This document shows positions 22,075 to 31,619 of a stretch of 64,000 bases of DNA, one piece after another. The notes below the pieces were generated by a model. That model was not told the DNA's origin, made no database searches, and worked only from the letters and a program-made list of their open reading frames with translations. A program made the position numbers and the translations under genes. Each line of letters opens with the position of its first letter. Position 1 is the stretch's first letter. Origin of the DNA: Epithemia pelagica (lineage: Eukaryota > Bacillariophyta > Bacillariophyceae > Surirellales > Surirellaceae); assembly GCA_946965045.2 (NCBI GenBank), contig OX337232.1:2976001-3040000 (forward strand). The letters are read 5' to 3'.

Positions 22075-23499
22075 ATGCCGATCGTCAACACAACTAACAA
22101 CATGACTCCCAAGAGCCAACGCACTAGTGCTTTGCTTGTGCAAACCCGCACAAACAATAGAACTGTTGCTCTCCGTTGGATCCAAAAGCTAAAGTCAAAG
22201 GCAGTTTCTTTGAGTTTGTTGTACAGTTTGGCCATCGCGTCCCTCATTACAACTGTCTACTATTGGAACAACATTGAGAGCAATTTCCGCCATGCCTCGA
22301 CAACACTTCAAGAGAGCCACCAAGTCTTTTTCTGTCATGTGCCCAACACCACAGACTACCGTGTTTCGGAGCACATCAGCTCGGCATCCACGATCATCGA
22401 ACCAATTGCTTCCACCAATTGTTCTCCTACAGCTCAGGTGAAGATATTTTTGGTACCCAGTGATGGAAAATATCATATGCAGTCGATTGACGATAAAGGA
22501 AATCCAAAGACGGTTGGTGGTGATGAGTTTTATGTATCCTACCATGAAGGGGATCTCGATCACCCGACAGCGGTCGCTTCTGTTCAAGACATGAACGATG
22601 GATCCTACATTCTTGACTTTGTGGAGGTTCCACTTCCTTTCCTTCATCCCATTGACTTGGAGAACTCCACGACGACTCCCGATAGTACTTTAGTAGTCAA
22701 TTTTCAGTACACATGCTTCATTGGGCACATGACACCACCGAGCAAGGCCAATTGGACGCATGGTGGGAGCAGTCTCGTATCTCACGCATTCAGCAATTTT
22801 CCCAAACCCCCCGTCCACCCATTTCAGAAGCCTGTATCAGCAATCAATCTGAGTGCGCATGACTATGTCTATGCTTTTGGTGACAGTGTGATGGAACAAT
22901 TTGTTCGCGCTAAGACAAAGTCTGATGAGTCCCCCAAGAATCTCGATTTTCATCGGAACGTCGGAAGACCGTTTTCAAGCACAGAGTTGGAAACATTGTG
23001 GAGAATGTTCCTACAAGGCGGTGACGCAAAACTCAAAGCGGCGTCCAATGGCGGGATCATTATGGGCTCTGCAGCTTGGGATATTTTGTCGGATGCTGCA
23101 ATGAGTGAAGGAGTTTCGTTCTGCAATGAGACTGCAAGAGAGCTCATTCGTCGAGTTCGTAAGCGCTATCCCACAGTTCCAATCTATTGGAAGTCTCCAA
23201 CTGCTTTGCATAATCACATGGTCCGTGTACCACGAACGTTGGAAGATATCAAACGAGCAAATAGGCATTTTGATCTCAAAACAGCAAATTGGTATTTTGT
23301 TTCTCGTGTCAAATACATGAGCACGTCTCGCGTGGAAAAACTGTATCACGAACAGAAGGATTTAATGTCAGAACTCAATGTTTCTGTGATGGATACATAT
23401 GAGGCCAGTTATTTGTCAGCAGATTGGTTAGTTCCAGGAGACGGTCGGCATTACCAGTCGGAATTCAATGGCCTCATGTTGAGCTGGTTCTACAAGTAG
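22075..23499 (+). CDS. NXPE-like type II membrane protein with SGNH/PC-esterase domain
   Basis: The 474-residue protein has a short basic N-terminus, one membrane helix at residues 43-64 and a lumenal remainder with several N-glycosylation sequons, the layout of a Golgi type II protein. Residues about 121-187 read as a filamin/Ig-like strand domain (VKIFLVPSDG, GGDEFYVSY, NDGSYILDF). The C-terminal half has an SGNH hydrolase signature: block I YAFGDSVMEQF with Ser271, WKSPTALHN, and a terminal D-G-R-H-Y with Asp456 and His459 as the other catalytic residues. The Ig-plus-PC-esterase order matches NXPE proteins and resembles plant TBL/DUF231 and Cas1-type O-acetyltransferases. A role in acyl or acetyl transfer on glycans is inference. 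The start is ATG 22075; ATG 22102 is a possible alternative. No intron. Confidence 0.75.
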   Translation: MPIVNTTNNMTPKSQRTSALLVQTRTNNRTVALRWIQKLKSKAVSLSLLYSLAIASLITTVYYWNNIESNFRHASTTLQESHQVFFCHVPNTTDYRVSEHISSASTIIEPIASTNCSPTAQVKIFLVPSDGKYHMQSIDDKGNPKTVGGDEFYVSYHEGDLDHPTAVASVQDMNDGSYILDFVEVPLPFLHPIDLENSTTTPDSTLVVNFQYTCFIGHMTPPSKANWTHGGSSLVSHAFSNFPKPPVHPFQKPVSAINLSAHDYVYAFGDSVMEQFVRAKTKSDESPKNLDFHRNVGRPFSSTELETLWRMFLQGGDAKLKAASNGGIIMGSAAWDILSDAAMSEGVSFCNETARELIRRVRKRYPTVPIYWKSPTALHNHMVRVPRTLEDIKRANRHFDLKTANWYFVSRVKYMSTSRVEKLYHEQKDLMSELNVSVMDTYEASYLSADWLVPGDGRHYQSEFNGLMLSWFYK

Positions 23500-23701
23500 T
23501 AACCATGGATCCGTTGCTTGAAATCTTCGAGCTTTTTTGGTTTCCTGGAATCAACGGTTAATTCCGCCGTTTGCTTTGGTCCTTAGCGTCATGGAGTCTC
23601 GGGATGAGACCATTGTCTTTGAGAGGCCTCCAAGCGTAGCTAGAGTGCCTGAGCGAGTTATTAGGTAAGATTACTCCAAATTATGGCCCTACCGGAACTC
23701 C

Positions 23702-23810
23702 TACCCCTAAGCGGAAGGGTGAGTCGTGAGGTTTCGTGAATGAGCGAAGATTTATGTTCGGACACAAAAAAGGCAGTCACTCTCATGACTCACCCTTCCG
23801 CTGGGGGGTA
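23702..23810. mobile_element. 109-bp MITE with TACCCC termini and 10-bp target duplication
   Basis: The left end TACCCCTAAGCGGAAGGGTG and the right end (reverse complement TACCCCCCAGCGGAAGGGTG) form inverted repeats of about 28 bases, continuing GAGTCGTGAG / GAGTCATGAG. The flanks are CCGGAACTCC (23692-23701) and CAGGAACTCC (23811-23820), a 10-bp target duplication with one mismatch. Nothing is coded between the arms. The ends are of the same family as the 1.1-kb element at 56732. The target duplication length fits Mutator-like transposons, but no transposase is present. Confidence 0.75.
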
Positions 23811-23911
23811 CAGGAACTCCTATTGTACAAAAGTATAGCTGAGGTAGCAAGAGCTGTTCAACGACACATGAAATCACACCGGCGGAACACCGCATCCACT
23901 TACCGGCCCTT

Positions 23912-25011
23912 TTGTCCCCGATGACGAGTATGGCACTCCACATGCCAAGACCTTCGATCCGATTCCGCTTGGCCAACCCTGTCTTCCGTACGACGATTCG
24001 TAGGAAACTCCGGATTCCCTTGTTTGTTGCCACCAACACAACTACCGACTCCAAATGCCGATGCCCTGCCCGGCAAATCCTTGACCCAGAAGGGGACCAC
24101 CTGTTCAACTGCGCGGCCACGTCAAAACTGCCCTCTCCAATGCCATTCGCGACACACTTTACGACATGCTGCGACACACGGCACCGCCCGCCAAAGTCGT
24201 CGACGGTCCGCACGATGTCCACGTTGAGCCGCCGGGTTTGACACCCGACCACAACCGCAACATCCGCCCCGCCGACGTGGGCCTCCGACTTGCTCATCCT
24301 CACCCCAACGAGCCTTTTTCGTATGCCGCAATCGACATCACCATCCCGCCGCCACAGAAAGCAGACCTTGCCCTTGACCCGTCCGACCCTCTCTCCATCG
24401 CCGCCGCTGCATCCAGGACGCATCAAGACTCCGCAAGAGCGAAATTCTGTCGCGATCCCGAAACCGCCCAACATTTACTCCGCAACGGAGTTTACCTTGT
24501 ACCCTTCACCGTCGATCACTTAGGATCGCTGGGTTCGTTTGCCCAGACGCTCCTCTTCCACCCAGACAACCACCCACACCCTTTCTCCACGGCCGTCCCA
24601 CCATCCTGGCCAAACCCTCACTTCGGCAAGGCGCCGGCACGAAGCATCCAACACCCGGCGGCATACGTCTTGTACCAACAACTCGACCGAGCACCGCACC
24701 ACATTTTCGACAAAGCAAACACCGACACCAAATTCCGCGATTATGACGCCAACATCTTCTCCCTCTCCCATTACGCCAAGGCTTCGCTCTCTCATGCCAT
24801 CATTTCCGCCCTCGCCATCCATGCGAACAACCAAATCAGTGCCATCCGAGAATCTGCTGTACAACGACGATTCCGGGCCACCCAAATGACCAACCTGGCT
24901 ACCACAAATTATGCTCCAGTGACACCAATCTACTCCCCCCGGTCCCTCTCGGAATTCTTCCCGGATACCGCCGTACCACCGCTCCTCTGCATGCCCACCG
25001 CTGAGGCGTAA
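23912..25011 (+). pseudogene. C-terminal remnant of a non-LTR-type reverse transcriptase ORF
   Basis: Two plus-strand frames carry consecutive parts of one protein. About 23930-24170 encodes RRKLRIPLF, then K-C-R-C, DPEGDHLFNC, the zinc-binding block seen after the RT domain of many non-LTR elements. The other frame, to TGA at 25009-25011, encodes RPADVGL, AIDITI and FTVDHLGSLGSFAQTLLF, matching the usual NRPADV...A.DVT... PF..D..G..G..A..LL tail. The switch of frame near 24150 and the absence of the polymerase part mark it as a dead fragment. It is visibly C-rich compared with its neighbours, which supports a separate origin. The MITE lies 100 bases upstream. Confidence 0.6.
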
Positions 25012-25179
25012 CACGTAGTCTAATAACACACCGTAATAGACAAATTCCAAAAAACACAAGACAACGTAGCAAAGCAAGTTGACCTGTCAAAGCGGGCGAC
25101 AATTGCAACTCTTGAAGAACGAGGAAAGATCAAGACACTCCGGACTACGACCCTTGCCGCATCTCTCTCAAACTACAAT

Positions 25180-25280
25180 ATGGGAACCACTGCCAGTAGT
25201 CCTCCTCCTTTACCGGAAGAGGATCCAACGAAACCCAAGAAGAAGGTGGTGTGTGAAAATTGCGCTCCCAGTACCCAACA
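25180..25280 (+). pseudogene. Twin-CX9C (CHCH) protein gene, 5' part, split by a retrotransposon
   Basis: ATG 25180 opens a frame reading MGTTASSPPPLPEEDP, KPKKKVVCENCAPSTQ and stops being meaningful at 25280, where the copia LTR begins. Removing the element and one copy of the CAACA target duplication joins this segment in frame to 31620-31782. The result is a predicted 87-residue protein with a C-x2-C pair followed by two CX9C motifs. Proteins of this kind fold by disulphide relay in the mitochondrial intermembrane space and often serve respiratory-chain assembly. In this copy the frame runs into the LTR and ends after 60 codons, so the allele is presumably null. Confidence 0.75.
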
Positions 25281-25754
25281 TGTTCAAAAGATCTACGTAA
25301 TCGTCCGGGAATGGACCCGGGACTCCCATTCGGAAGTAGGAAATCGGCCGAAGAAAAGATGAGCATCATTCATCTTGAGAATTTGTCCCTCAAAGGACAA
25401 GAACGACGGGCATCCAAACAAGATGCTCACGAACGATACAACAAAGACAACGCGTCATCGTCATGAGCGTTTAGAAATGACAAACCGGCCCAATTCAACT
25501 GATACAGGCCAAAAGAATAACTGGCATTGCCTAAAAGGAACAACGGCCAAGAACGGGCAGGAGACACCCATTTAGGAAAACAAGATCGATGGACGATTGA
25601 GCTATCGCCCAACCATCGACTCAACGCATCAAAAGGAAAGACCTCAACGCCTTAGGCTACAACACCCTAGATTAACCAAATAAACTCACAACTTAACTTC
25701 GTTTACACGGGTTGAGCTCTTTCTCTTTTACCTACGGTAGGGAGAAAACAACAC
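25281..25754 (+). repeat. 5' LTR of copia element
   Basis: It begins TGTTCAAAAGATCTACG and ends GGAGAAAACAACAC. It matches 31141-31614 throughout as read by eye. The sequence after it (GCTTCCTCTGCGCTG) does not look like the common initiator-Met primer site, so the priming tRNA is unclear. Confidence 0.92.
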
Positions 25755-25803
25755 GCTTCCTCTGCGCTGTTAACAGCTTACACGTTGTCACTCAAGAATC
25801 ACC

Positions 25804-27057
25804 ATGGCCGCGAACTTCGCTCTATCTCCAGCCCACGCCAACGCCAATCAAGTGATCAACTTCACGACGGCAGGAGGCGCCAAGTTTTACAAGCAAGCGA
25901 CACGTGGATTGTACGATGGTGGTGACCTTTACGACCTCAACGCAGAAGGATTGAAAACGTTCCTCGATACCTTGCAGGATCGGATCGTGGAACAGAACTG
26001 GACGTCTATCTTTTCGATTCCAGAAGCAATCGCCGCTCCAGCCGCAAACCCTCGTAACTTGACGTCCGAATACGGTCGCGTCTCTCTTCAACAAGTCCGA
26101 GCCTTCGTCGACCATTACAATGGGCAGAATCGTCAGACGCAGAACTCATACATGGCCTACACATGTATCATGGCTTCACTTACCGAAGACGCAAAGGCAC
26201 AAGTGAATATTCGACGCGAAGATTTTACGATCAATGGCCGCGGAGCTGGACCTCTCCTTCTCAAGGTTATCGTCTCGCTTGCTCACGTGGACACGGAAGC
26301 CACGGTTATGGTACTCCGCCAACGCCTGGCCGACTTGCACGTGTACATTATGGACATCAACGCGGACATCGCCAAGTTCAATTTCTATGTGGATGAAACC
26401 CTTCGAGCCCTCAACGCGCGCGGCGAGCAAACTCTGGACCTCCTTCCCAACCTTTTCAAGGCGTATGAAAATGTGAACGACGATAACTTTCTGGAGTTTA
26501 TCCGTCGCAAGAAGAACGCATATGAAGAAGGTGACAATCCGGGATTGACCCCGCGCCAACTTATGACATTGGCACGCACCAAGTATCAGACCTTGATCGA
26601 GCAAAAGAAATGGCAGGCGCTATCGGCACGTGACCAGAAACTGATCGCTCTCGAAGCATCCGTGAACAAACTCAAGGACTCGAAACGTAAGGCAGTACAG
26701 ACGGACCAAAAGAAACAGTCAGCTAAAGTGAAGACGGACAAGACGACGGACACCGACAAGGGATGGCTTACGATTGGTCCCAAGAGCGGGCAACCGGAGG
26801 TTAAAGAAGTTAACGGCAAGACTTGGTATTGGTGCAAATGGCACCAGAAGTGGTCAACTAACAAGAATCACACGTCTGCGACATGCAACGGACGTGGTCT
26901 TACTGGAGACAAGAAACGCGCTTATGACGAAGCTCACGGGACTGGTGACGGTGGAAGTCAAGCTGATTCATCTACCCCAGGACTCCGCCTAGCAAGTGCC
27001 TTAGCTAACCTGTCTCCAGACGACGAAGAAGATGACGATGACAGCAACGACGAGTGA
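25804..27057 (+). CDS. gag: Gag of copia element (417 aa)
   Basis: The ATG has a good context (ACCATGG). The protein is the nucleocapsid/capsid precursor of the element. The body is helical and charged. Near the C-terminus WYWCKWHQKWSTNKNHTSATC gives a C-x2-H-x8-H-x4-C knuckle instead of the usual C-x2-C-x4-H-x4-C, so nucleic-acid binding probably uses a variant zinc site. The last residues are a run of Asp/Glu. It stops at TGA 27055-27057, in the same frame as pol, with no other stop between. Confidence 0.88.
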   Translation: MAANFALSPAHANANQVINFTTAGGAKFYKQATRGLYDGGDLYDLNAEGLKTFLDTLQDRIVEQNWTSIFSIPEAIAAPAANPRNLTSEYGRVSLQQVRAFVDHYNGQNRQTQNSYMAYTCIMASLTEDAKAQVNIRREDFTINGRGAGPLLLKVIVSLAHVDTEATVMVLRQRLADLHVYIMDINADIAKFNFYVDETLRALNARGEQTLDLLPNLFKAYENVNDDNFLEFIRRKKNAYEEGDNPGLTPRQLMTLARTKYQTLIEQKKWQALSARDQKLIALEASVNKLKDSKRKAVQTDQKKQSAKVKTDKTTDTDKGWLTIGPKSGQPEVKEVNGKTWYWCKWHQKWSTNKNHTSATCNGRGLTGDKKRAYDEAHGTGDGGSQADSSTPGLRLASALANLSPDDEEDDDDSNDE

Positions 27058-27106
27058 CAACCAAACCCGGGGTGGCTCCCCGGGCTGCTTCAAGACATCA
27101 AGCAGC
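27055..27106 (+). promoter_or_regulatory. Candidate stop-codon readthrough signal between gag and pol
   Basis: After TGA-CAA there is an 8-nt spacer (27058-27065). Then comes a perfect 7-bp stem, CCCGGGG (27066-27072) with CCCCGGG (27078-27084) around a TGGCT loop. Directly abutting it is a second perfect stem, CTGCTT (27085-27090) with AAGCAG (27100-27105) around a 9-nt loop. An in-frame stop followed at 8 nt by a strong structure is how murine leukaemia virus makes Gag-Pol. Use of readthrough here is inference. Confidence 0.65.
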
Positions 27107-30100
27107 TCATATACACAGTATTAGTGACGATCGTGTTATCAGGTTATACTATACTGTGTTTCGAGCTATGGTCCCCTAGACGAACTACCATCGACTACTG
27201 GCTAAAGACCGCAAGCAACGCATGCGACCAGATGGCGACTACTATGGCGACCGCAATCAAGACGAAGAAGAAAAGACGACTCGACCATGGTAAACTACGA
27301 CGACGGAGGAAGATGACCGGACTCCTAAGAGCATTATGCATGGCGACGATTCTTACTTCAACAACTGGATTAGTATCCAACAGAGCGGCCCATGACGTCG
27401 GATTCGATACCGACAGCCGCAAAGTACTCATCGACAACTGTGCCACTGCGTCCATCACCAACGACATCAACGACTGTTGCACGAAACCAGTCAAGATTAA
27501 GCGACGAGTGAAAGGAGTGGCCGGGACGTTCCACCCAGACATTTACGAGACGACAATACGATGGGATATCGAGGACGACGATGGGAAAATACATACAATC
27601 ACGCTCCCCCGATCATTCTACATCCCATCAACGCCGACGCGACTCTTGTCTCCACAACACTGGGCTCAAACCGCAAAAGACAACAAACCTGTACCGAGAG
27701 GGACTCGATGCACAACGTATGGTAACAGTATCGAACTCGTGTGGGGACAAGGACACTTCAAACGAACAGTGCCGCTCAACAAGAAGGGATCAAACGTTGG
27801 AGAATTCACAACGGCCCCAGGCTTTACACGATACGAGACGTTCTGCAAGAAAGCGGGCACAACAATCGAACAAGAAGATAACAAACCACTGTTAGCTCAC
27901 AACGCGAATCTTATCGAAGACGACGACGAGTCCATCATGGAACGATCTCCAGCAACGGTCGGAGAAGACGAATCGACAGACGACGAGAGTATTTTCCAAA
28001 ACGACAATCTCGACGACGAGGAAAATGAGAAGTACTTTCCGAGTAGAGACGTACCGATGACTACAGAATTTCTCATCGGTCCGAATGAAACGGTACACGT
28101 GATCCCCAACGAAGAAGAACGACTACCCGAGAGTCCAACGCTAGAGTTACTGAGGACTCACCACCGTATGGGACACCTTTCTATGGCTAAGATCCAATCA
28201 ATGGCACGCCAGGATATACTCCCAAAACGACTGGCTAATTGCAAAATACCTGTTTGTACAGCATGCATGTACGGAAAGGCGACCAGACGCCCATGGAGAA
28301 TTAAGGGTCATCGAGGTACATTGGACGTCATGACGTCACCAGGACAATGCGTATCCGTGGATCAAATGATATCCAAGACTCCAGGGTATATAGCCCACTT
28401 ACGGGGGACTCCAACACGGGACCGATATAAGGTGGCTACTATCTTTGTGGATCACTATTCAGGTATAGGTTACGTTCACTTGCAGAGAACTACATCGGCA
28501 AAAGACACTATAGAAGCTAAAGATCGATTCGAAGCATGGGCCGATACGCATGGAGTTGCAATTCGTCATTACCATGCCGATAACGGTATCTTCGCTGACA
28601 ACAAGTTCCGAGAAGCCGTCCAAGCGAAAGGCCAACGCCTTACCTTCAGTGGGGTCAACGCACACTTCCAGAGCGGTATGGCCGAACGCCGCATTCGGGA
28701 CCTACAAGAATCAGCACGAACCATGCTAATTCATGCACAGAGACGCTGGCCGTCCACCATAACGACGAACCTATGGCCCTACGCCATAAGATACGCCAAC
28801 GACATGTTCAACGAAGCACCTATGAAGAAACAGAAAGACAAAACTCCAATGGAGTTATTCACTGGTTCAACAGTTCGGTTCAATACAAGACTAGCCCATA
28901 CGTTCGGGTGTCCCGCTTACGTGCTTGACAACGATCTCCAGAGTGGAACACCTATCCCGAAATGGTCAGAACGCGCTCGGGTTGGCATTTTCTTGGGATA
29001 CTCTCCGCAACATTCTAGAACCATTGGGCTTATTCTATCACTATCATCCGGATTGACGTCACCTCAGTTCCATGTGCAGTACGACGACGCTTTCGAAACA
29101 CTAAGGGCGAGTTTCGGAGAAACCCCGCCAGTATCACAATGGCAGTACAAAGCAGGATTTACGGAAAGAGCCCCACGAATGAGGGAGACAGCTAGTGAAC
29201 CTCAACTCGGAAGCACAGCGACGTCACCAAGGAGAACAAGAATCGCAAACGACGTGCCACATGACAACGATGTATCACATAATGAAGAACCGTCCTCGGA
29301 CACTATGCATCCTACCTTAGATGAGGGAGAAACGCTACCCCAACATGAGGGAGCTAGGCGGTCGCAACGTACAACCCGTCGGACTCAGAGGTATCAGGAC
29401 TATTTGACATCGCTACAAGACGAAAACGACGCCATTGCAGAATTAGCTATCACTGCTAACCCAGCGATTACGGTCAAGACAGCCCAAGCAAACAGTAACC
29501 CAGATGTAATGTACTGGCATGAAGCTATGAAACAGAAGGATCGAGAAGAGTTCATCAAAGCCGCTCAGAAAGAAGTACAAGATCATAGCGACAATGGGCT
29601 ATGGGAAGTTGTCAAAAGGAAGGACATTCCGAAAGGAGCATTGATTTCACGCGGAGTATGGAGCTGTGTCCGAAAACGAAGACTCAAAACAAGAGAAGTC
29701 TATAAATGGAAATCAAGGCTAGCTTACGACGGGTCTATGCAAGAAAAGGGAGTCAACTACTGGGAAACATATGCCCCAGTTATTCAATGGCCGGTCGTAC
29801 GTTTTGTCTTAACTATGGCACTTACTCAAGGATGGCATATCAAGCAAGTTGATTACGTCTTGGCGTATACGCAAGCAGTGGCGGAGACCGACATGTATAT
29901 GGAGGCGCCAAGGAGCTTTACATTCGACACCAAAGGCAATCAACGAGCCGAGGATTACGTGCTCAAAATCAAGCAAAATTATTACGGCCAGAAACAAGGA
30001 GCCCGAGTATGGAACCAACACTTGGTCAAGCGGCTGAAAAACGTGGGTTTCCAACAGAGTGCATATGATGAATGCCTCTTTTACCACGGAAAGTGCGTGT

Positions 30101-31113
30101 ACATTTTGTACACTGATGACTCTCTCTTGATGGGCCCAGACCAAGACGAGCTAAACAGGTTGATTGTCACAATGGAAGAAAGTGGATTGAAGATGACATA
30201 CGAGGACGGAGTAAATGATTTTCTCGGAGTCAACGTTGAAAAGAAAGACGATGAAACTATCCATTTGACCCAACCACATTTGATCGACTCGATCCTCCAC
30301 GACCTTCACTTGACCGACGAAACAACCAAGACAAAAGACACACCGGCACCCACAACGGTACGACTAAGACAAGATCAGGACGGGAAGCCTTTTGACGGGC
30401 ACTTCCATTATCGAGCCGCAATAGGAAAACTGAATTTTCTGGAAAAGAGCACTCGGCCAGATATCAGTTTCGCCGTTCACCAATGTGCAAGATTTTGTGA
30501 GAGTCCACGAGCAATACATGGCAAAGCAGTAAAACACATTGCACGTTACCTTGCTGCCACAAAGAAGAAGGGGATCATCCTCAACCCAGACGAGACACAG
30601 TCGTTCCAAGTCTTCGCAGACGCCGACTTCGCAGGCAATTTCAATAAGCTGGACCACCCGAATCGGGACATGGCACGATCGAGAACAGGGTTCGCAGTCT
30701 TCTATGCAGGTTGTCCCATCCTGTGGCAATCCAAATTGCAGTCAGAGATCGCATTATCAACAACCGAAGCCGAGATTATAAGCCTCTCACATGCATTACG
30801 TACCGTGATCCCATTGATGTCCATCACTCGAGAGATGAAGGAATTGGGTTTCCCAGTACTATCCACAACGCCACAAGTCCACTGCAAGGCATTCGAAGAT
30901 AACAGTGGCGCTGTGGAATTAGCAACCGTATACAAGTATCGCCCTCGAACACGATATCTCTGCACCAAGTTGTTCCACTTCAAATCTTTTGTGGAACGAA
31001 AGGAGATCGAGATCCTCCCATGCGCGACAGACGACCAGACGGCAGATATCTTCACAAAATCTCTTAGCACAACGCCCTTCGAGAAACACCGCATGAAACT
31101 TCAAGGATGGTAG
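27058..31113 (+). CDS. pol: Pol of copia element: protease, integrase, RT, RNase H
   Basis: The frame is open directly from the gag stop to TAG 31111-31113 (1351 codons). The first in-frame ATG is only at 27232, so a Gag-Pol fusion is plausible. The protease region reads LIDNCATASIT: catalytic Asp at 27433-27435, but Asn-Cys in place of the usual Ser/Thr-Gly. Integrase has an H-x4-H...C-x2-C zinc site (about 28156-28270), a D at about 28363, HADNG at about 28573 and GMAER with the catalytic Glu at about 28680. RT has the YTDD box at 30109-30120. RNase H shows ADADFAG and TTEAE. All expected domains are present and unbroken. The 3' LTR starts 27 bases after the stop, preceded by GTGAGGGAG as a possible polypurine tract. 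Confidence 0.92.
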   Translation, partial: QPNPGWLPGLLQDIKQLIYTVLVTIVLSGYTILCFELWSPRRTTIDYWLKTASNACDQMATTMATAIKTKKKRRLDHGKLRRRRKMTGLLRALCMATILTSTTGLVSNRAAHDVGFDTDSRKVLIDNCATASITNDINDCCTKPVKIKRRVKGVAGTFHPDIYETTIRWDIEDDDGKIHTITLPRSFYIPSTPTRLLSPQHWAQTAKDNKPVPRGTRCTTYGNSIELVWGQGHFKRTVPLNKKGSNVGEFTTAPGFTRYETFCKKAGTTIEQEDNKPLLAHNANLIEDDDESIMERSPATVGEDESTDDESIFQNDNLDDEENEKYFPSRDVPMTTEFLIGPNETVHVIPNEEERLPESPTLELLRTHHRMGHLSMAKIQSMARQDILPKRLANCKIPVCTACMYGKATRRPWRIKGHRGTLDVMTSPGQCVSVDQMISKTPGYIAHLRGTPTRDRYKVATIFVDHYSGIGYVHLQRTTSAKDTIEAKDRFEAWADTHGVAIRHYHADNGIFADNKFREAVQAKGQRLTFSGVNAHFQSGMAERRIRDLQESARTMLIHAQRRWPSTITTNLWPYAIRYANDMFNEAPMKKQKDKTPMELFTGSTVRFNTRLAHTFGCPAYVLDNDLQSGTPIPKWSERARVGIFLGYSPQHSRTIGLILSLSSGLTSPQFHVQYDDAFETLRASFGETPPVSQWQYKAGFTERAPRMRETASEPQLGSTATSPRRTRIANDVPHDNDVSHNEEPSSDTMHPTLDEGETLPQHEGARRSQRTTRRTQRYQDYLTSLQDENDAIAELAITANPAITVKTAQANSNPDVMYWHEAMKQKDREEFIKAAQKEVQDHSDNGLWEVVKRKDIPKGALISRGVWSCVRKRRLKTREVYKWKSRLAYDGSMQEKGVNYWETYAPVIQWPVVRFVLTMALTQGWHIKQVDYVLAYTQAVAETDMYMEAPRSFTFDTKGNQRAEDYVLKIKQNYYGQKQGARVWNQHLVKRLKNVGFQQSAYDECLFYHGKCVYILYTDDSLLMGPDQDELNRLIVTMEESGLKMTYEDGVNDFLGVNVEKKDDETIHLTQPHLIDSILHDLHLTDETTKTKDTPAPTTVRLRQDQDGKPFDGHFHYRAAIGKLNFLEKSTRPDISFAVHQCARFCESPRAIHGKAVKHIARYLAATKKKGIILNPDETQSFQVFADADFAGNFNKLDHPNRDMARSRTGFAVFYAGCPILWQSKLQSEIALSTTEAEIISLSHALRTVIPLMSITREMKELGFPVLSTTPQVHCKAFEDNSGAVELATVYKYRPRTRYLCTKLFHFKSFVERKEIEILPCATDDQTADIFTKSLSTTPFEKHRMKLQGW

Positions 31114-31140
31114 CATCATCTTTCCCCGTCCGTGAGGGAG

Positions 31141-31614
31141 TGTTCAAAAGATCTACGTAATCGTCCGGGAATGGACCCGGGACTCCCATTCGGAAGTAGG
31201 AAATCGGCCGAAGAAAAGATGAGCATCATTCATCTTGAGAATTTGTCCCTCAAAGGACAAGAACGACGGGCATCCAAACAAGATGCTCACGAACGATACA
31301 ACAAAGACAACGCGTCATCGTCATGAGCGTTTAGAAATGACAAACCGGCCCAATTCAACTGATACAGGCCAAAAGAATAACTGGCATTGCCTAAAAGGAA
31401 CAACGGCCAAGAACGGGCAGGAGACACCCATTTAGGAAAACAAGATCGATGGACGATTGAGCTATCGCCCAACCATCGACTCAACGCATCAAAAGGAAAG
31501 ACCTCAACGCCTTAGGCTACAACACCCTAGATTAACCAAATAAACTCACAACTTAACTTCGTTTACACGGGTTGAGCTCTTTCTCTTTTACCTACGGTAG
31601 GGAGAAAACAACAC
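31141..31614 (+). repeat. 3' LTR of copia element
   Basis: It is the same sequence as the 5' LTR. It is preceded by the purine-rich CCGTGAGGGAG. The short frames inside both LTRs translate identically, which supports near-identity. Confidence 0.92.
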
Positions 31615-31619
31615 CAACA

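Larger units (their letters stand above)
25281..31614 (+). mobile_element. Complete Ty1/copia LTR retrotransposon
   Basis: It consists of two 474-bp LTRs, a gag ORF and a pol ORF in the order protease, integrase, RT, RNase H (copia order). The flanks carry CAACA on both sides (25276-25280 and 31615-31619). Ending the LTR one base earlier gives the conventional CA end and a 6-bp CCAACA duplication. I see no difference between the two LTRs and both long ORFs are open, so insertion is recent and the element may be active. It lies inside the twin-CX9C gene. Confidence 0.93.
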
